From assembly GCA_025765615.1 (NCBI GenBank), contig JAIVFJ010000754.1:1-10580 (forward strand): 10,580 bases of DNA, given 5' to 3'. Position 1 is the stretch's first letter. Each line of letters opens with the position of its first letter. This stretch comes from Zopfochytrium polystomum (lineage: Eukaryota; Chytridiomycota; Chytridiomycetes; Chytridiales; Chytridiaceae). Below the pieces are notes generated by a model. The model did no database searches, was not told the DNA's origin, and was given only the letters and a program-made list of their open reading frames with translations. Positions 8,301 to 10,580 of this stretch are shown here, one piece after another. A program made the translations under genes and the position numbers.

Positions 8301-8907
8301 GGATTTCGTGTTCATTTTGACAGAGTATCAAGTTTGGGTGCCTGCGCCGAAAACTTCCGAAATTCCACAGTCTCAGATAACCAGCAGACAGGCAGGCAGA
8401 GGTACCCCCGGAATCCAATTTCTTCTTGGCATCCCTCAATGCCTGGCGTCGCTGGTATCAAACAGTCAAGGGCAGCCTTTAACGGAGGACGGCTTCCCGT
8501 TTCCCCCTGTCCGGCCTTCTGCCAGGGGTCTCAAGGTTGGGACTATTGCCGCAGGATGGTGGCAGAACGCGAAGCCAGCACGTCGCAACCCTCTTCAGAA
8601 CTGGAGCTGCGCAGACGGAGCAAACTGAAGCACTAAGAAAGTCAAAACGCAGAATGGGGGCCACGGGAGGGATAAATTTGCAACTAATTACACCTTCGGT
8701 TCAACAGGAGGATGTTGTCGCAAAGCTCATCGATCAAAGAATAGAAAAGGGACCATCACCGAGGAAGTTTGACAAAGACCGGAAAAAGAAGTGCGCATCG
8801 TTTGCATAAGCAGGCCATTCGGAAAAATAGATAACACCCGCCCATCCAAAGAAAAACCTCATCCACAGGAAAATATCCCGACCACCGACGGCCCCATTTT
8901 GACTCGC
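8301..8907. other. Spacer between copies C and D, made of duplicated flanks
   Basis: No supported gene. About 8340-8440 resembles the region 10420-10555 upstream of copy D (shared ccgaaat-tccac, cagaggcag and aatttctt blocks). About 8562-8907 resembles 6608-6942 downstream of copy C. The spacer therefore holds the 5' flank of copy C followed by the 3' flank of copy D. The junction between duplicated units lies about 8445-8560. Open frames on the plus strand here are chance frames. Confidence 0.6.
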
Positions 8908-10154
8908 TCACACACCGTGCTGTCCATTAATCTTGTTGTGGACAACAGCACATCCGCCCGCAGCGACCTGCGCATCGACTTCCTCTTGCGCGCTGGCGCG
9001 CATCTTCTCCGCCGGACGAAACTTGTTGATGAGCCCGCCGCCGACCTTGACGTGCTTGACTTCGTCGGGTTGGGCGCCTTACTCTTGAACGGATTAAACG
9101 ACGACACCAACGACGACTTTTTGGACGATCCGGCAAGAGTCGTCCTTGGCGGACGAGGATGACGAGCTTGACTTCGAGAAGGGGTTCCAAGACTTTTTCG
9201 CTGGAGCGGCGGCCGCCTCCTTTCCTGACGACGCAGCGCCCTTGGCGGGTGTTGCGGCCTTGGCTGGCGTCGTCGGACGAAGTGGACACTTTGGCCGGCG
9301 CCCCCTTGTACGTTTTGGGAGTCGTGTTGGTGCGTTCGAGCGTTTTGTTTCTGGTACGGGCGAAGTGGGCTTTCCGAAGAGAGCGGGCTCTTCTTCAGCG
9401 CATCCTCGACGGCGTAGTCGAACGTCGATGGCAGAGTCAGTATCCACAGCAGTTTTCGTCCCCATACATCGTCATCCTCGAACAAGGTATTCGATGGCGC
9501 GGCGGTAAAGTGAGAGCTCCCGATCGGAAACTTTTTCTTGCTGCCGTCAGCCTAGCCAAATTTTGAGCGGTTAGAGGTAAAGCATTTGGTAGTAAAAGGT
9601 GACAGCACTCACAGGGCTGAGCGTCTTTTGACCACCGCAAACAGCGTAACAGTTCTTGGACGGATGAGCCTCATAGTGGTTGATACGTTTTGTGTCCTGT
9701 CTTTGTCGCGCTCGTATTCACCCTTATAACCCATCTTCGACAAAGTTTTGCGCCGCCTTTCTGTTTCGAGTGGTGAGCCTGCGGAACGGAACGGGTCCCG
9801 TTATCTGTCTTGTTCAAACTGAAGTCCACACGCACAACCGCGATCTCGTCCACAGCATCACACACTCACTTCTGCCAAGTTCTTCACTCCCATTGTTGCA
9901 GCAACGCCCAAGCCAGTAGCGGTGATCGTCATGCTGATGGGTTCTATCACTCGACGGTACAGACCGGAGGCTAGGGCGTACGGAGAGAAGTCTGATGCGA
10001 GCAGCGGAGAGATTGGCGATGCCGATATCTGGCCGTCTGCTTGGCTGCCTGCGGCGAGGGGCGCCGCGAAGGCGCACGGCAGCGTGCCGAAGAACTTAGC
10101 CATGCCAAATGCAGCGGCGAGGGCCGCAGAGACGGCTTTCGAGGAGAATCTCAT
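8908..10154 (-). pseudogene. Copy D of the tandem family, intact exon 1 but many single-base indels
   Basis: Exons are 9870-10154, 9613-9778 and 8908-9551, with introns of 91 and 61 nt (donors GTGAGT, acceptors CAG and TAG). Exon 1 is intact: 95 codons with a signal peptide (basic Arg2/Lys6, Ala-rich core, A-F-A-A-P cleavage site) and a hydrophobic segment at about 73-90. Exon 2 keeps the Cys pair (CYAVC) but has extra bases near 9769 and 9727 and one missing near 9698. Exon 3 carries about six extra bases in 9420-9530 and others near 9066, 9130 and 9272. Read through these, it keeps every family feature, including WNPF (9178-9189), F-N-P-F (9087-9098) and the full C-terminus to TGA 8908-8910. 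The first Cys of exon 3 is Gly. Either a recent pseudogene or a functional gene in a poorly polished consensus; most changes extend an existing base run. Confidence 0.7.
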
Positions 10155-10580
10155 GATCCAAATTCAGCTTGGGAAGATGGGAAGTTGGCTTTCCGGCGAT
10201 TTTAATTATGTTCTTTTGTGTTGGTGTCTTTCTACGTTTTAATTATGCCCCTCCGTGTTGGTATGATGTTTTGCGCTTCCTTATCGTATCTCTCTCTCAC
10301 TCTCTCTCTGTCTCTCTCCCTCTCTGTCTCTCTCCCCTCTCTCTCTCTTCTTTCTTTCTCTCCTGTTGCGATACTCTTTCCTTCTCGAGATAGTTTTGTG
10401 AATTTGAGGAACGTGCTGCGCCCACACTCCCGAAATCCACTGGGGAGTTTCGGGCCCCTGCGCCACACAACCCAGATACCCACTGGCCGACAGAGGCAGA
10501 CGGCCAGTGTCTTTTGGGCATTGCAGTGCTCGAAGTAATAATTTCTTGGGCACGGAGAACAACTGCCTGTCCCGTTCTTC
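10155..10580. promoter_or_regulatory. Upstream region of copy D with CT tract
   Basis: The presumed promoter side of copy D. A CT microsatellite at 10288-10372 begins about 133 nt upstream of the start codon. Beyond it, about 10420-10555 resembles the 5' flank of copy C. No other gene is supported; open frames here follow the low-complexity DNA. Confidence 0.6.

Noticed and set aside
8113..8636. Plus-strand ORFs of 150-170 codons
   Set aside because: They are antisense to copy C exon 1 and its CT tract and run into duplicated flank sequence; the hydrophobic stretches come from the CT repeat.

Overview
The window looks like nuclear DNA of a microbial eukaryote. Genes on the minus strand are split by short GT-AG introns of 50-115 nt, one gene encodes a protein with a signal peptide and a membrane segment, and the intergenic DNA carries long CT/GA microsatellites. 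There is no operon structure, Shine-Dalgarno pattern, tRNA, rRNA or CRISPR. I cannot fix the lineage from the sequence; an algal or alveolate-type protist is only a guess.

The dominant content is a dispersed tandem family of one unrecognised three-exon gene, always on the minus strand. Copy A (14-1258) is the best preserved: signal peptide, hydrophobic segment, Cys-containing exon 2, acidic/basic exon 3 with two Trp-Asn-Pro-Phe motifs, and one single-base frameshift. Copy B (about 3956-4299) is an exon-3-only fragment. Copy C (6943-8162) has a ruined exon 1, a lost splice donor and a shifted exon 2, but a long open exon 3. Copy D (8908-10154) has an intact exon 1 but about ten single-base indels in exons 2 and 3. 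Copies C and D lie in duplicated units of about 2 kb that include their 3' and 5' flanks.

Between B and C lies a different minus-strand gene (4746-6539). I could reconstruct it as four exons joined by introns of 63, 50 and 52 nt, giving an uninterrupted 542-residue protein. It has a low-complexity acidic/proline segment and a C-terminal half whose His-x-Glu...His...Arg layout resembles a double-stranded beta-helix oxygenase. That assignment is inference. Its presumed promoter lies in the duplicated 3' flank of copy C.

From about 1480 to 3850 the sequence is gene-poor: microsatellites, an A16 and a T15 tract, and one possible membrane-protein exon (2710-3039, minus). I found no evidence that the genes act in one pathway. 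The window is best read as a decaying gene-family cluster around one unrelated intact gene.
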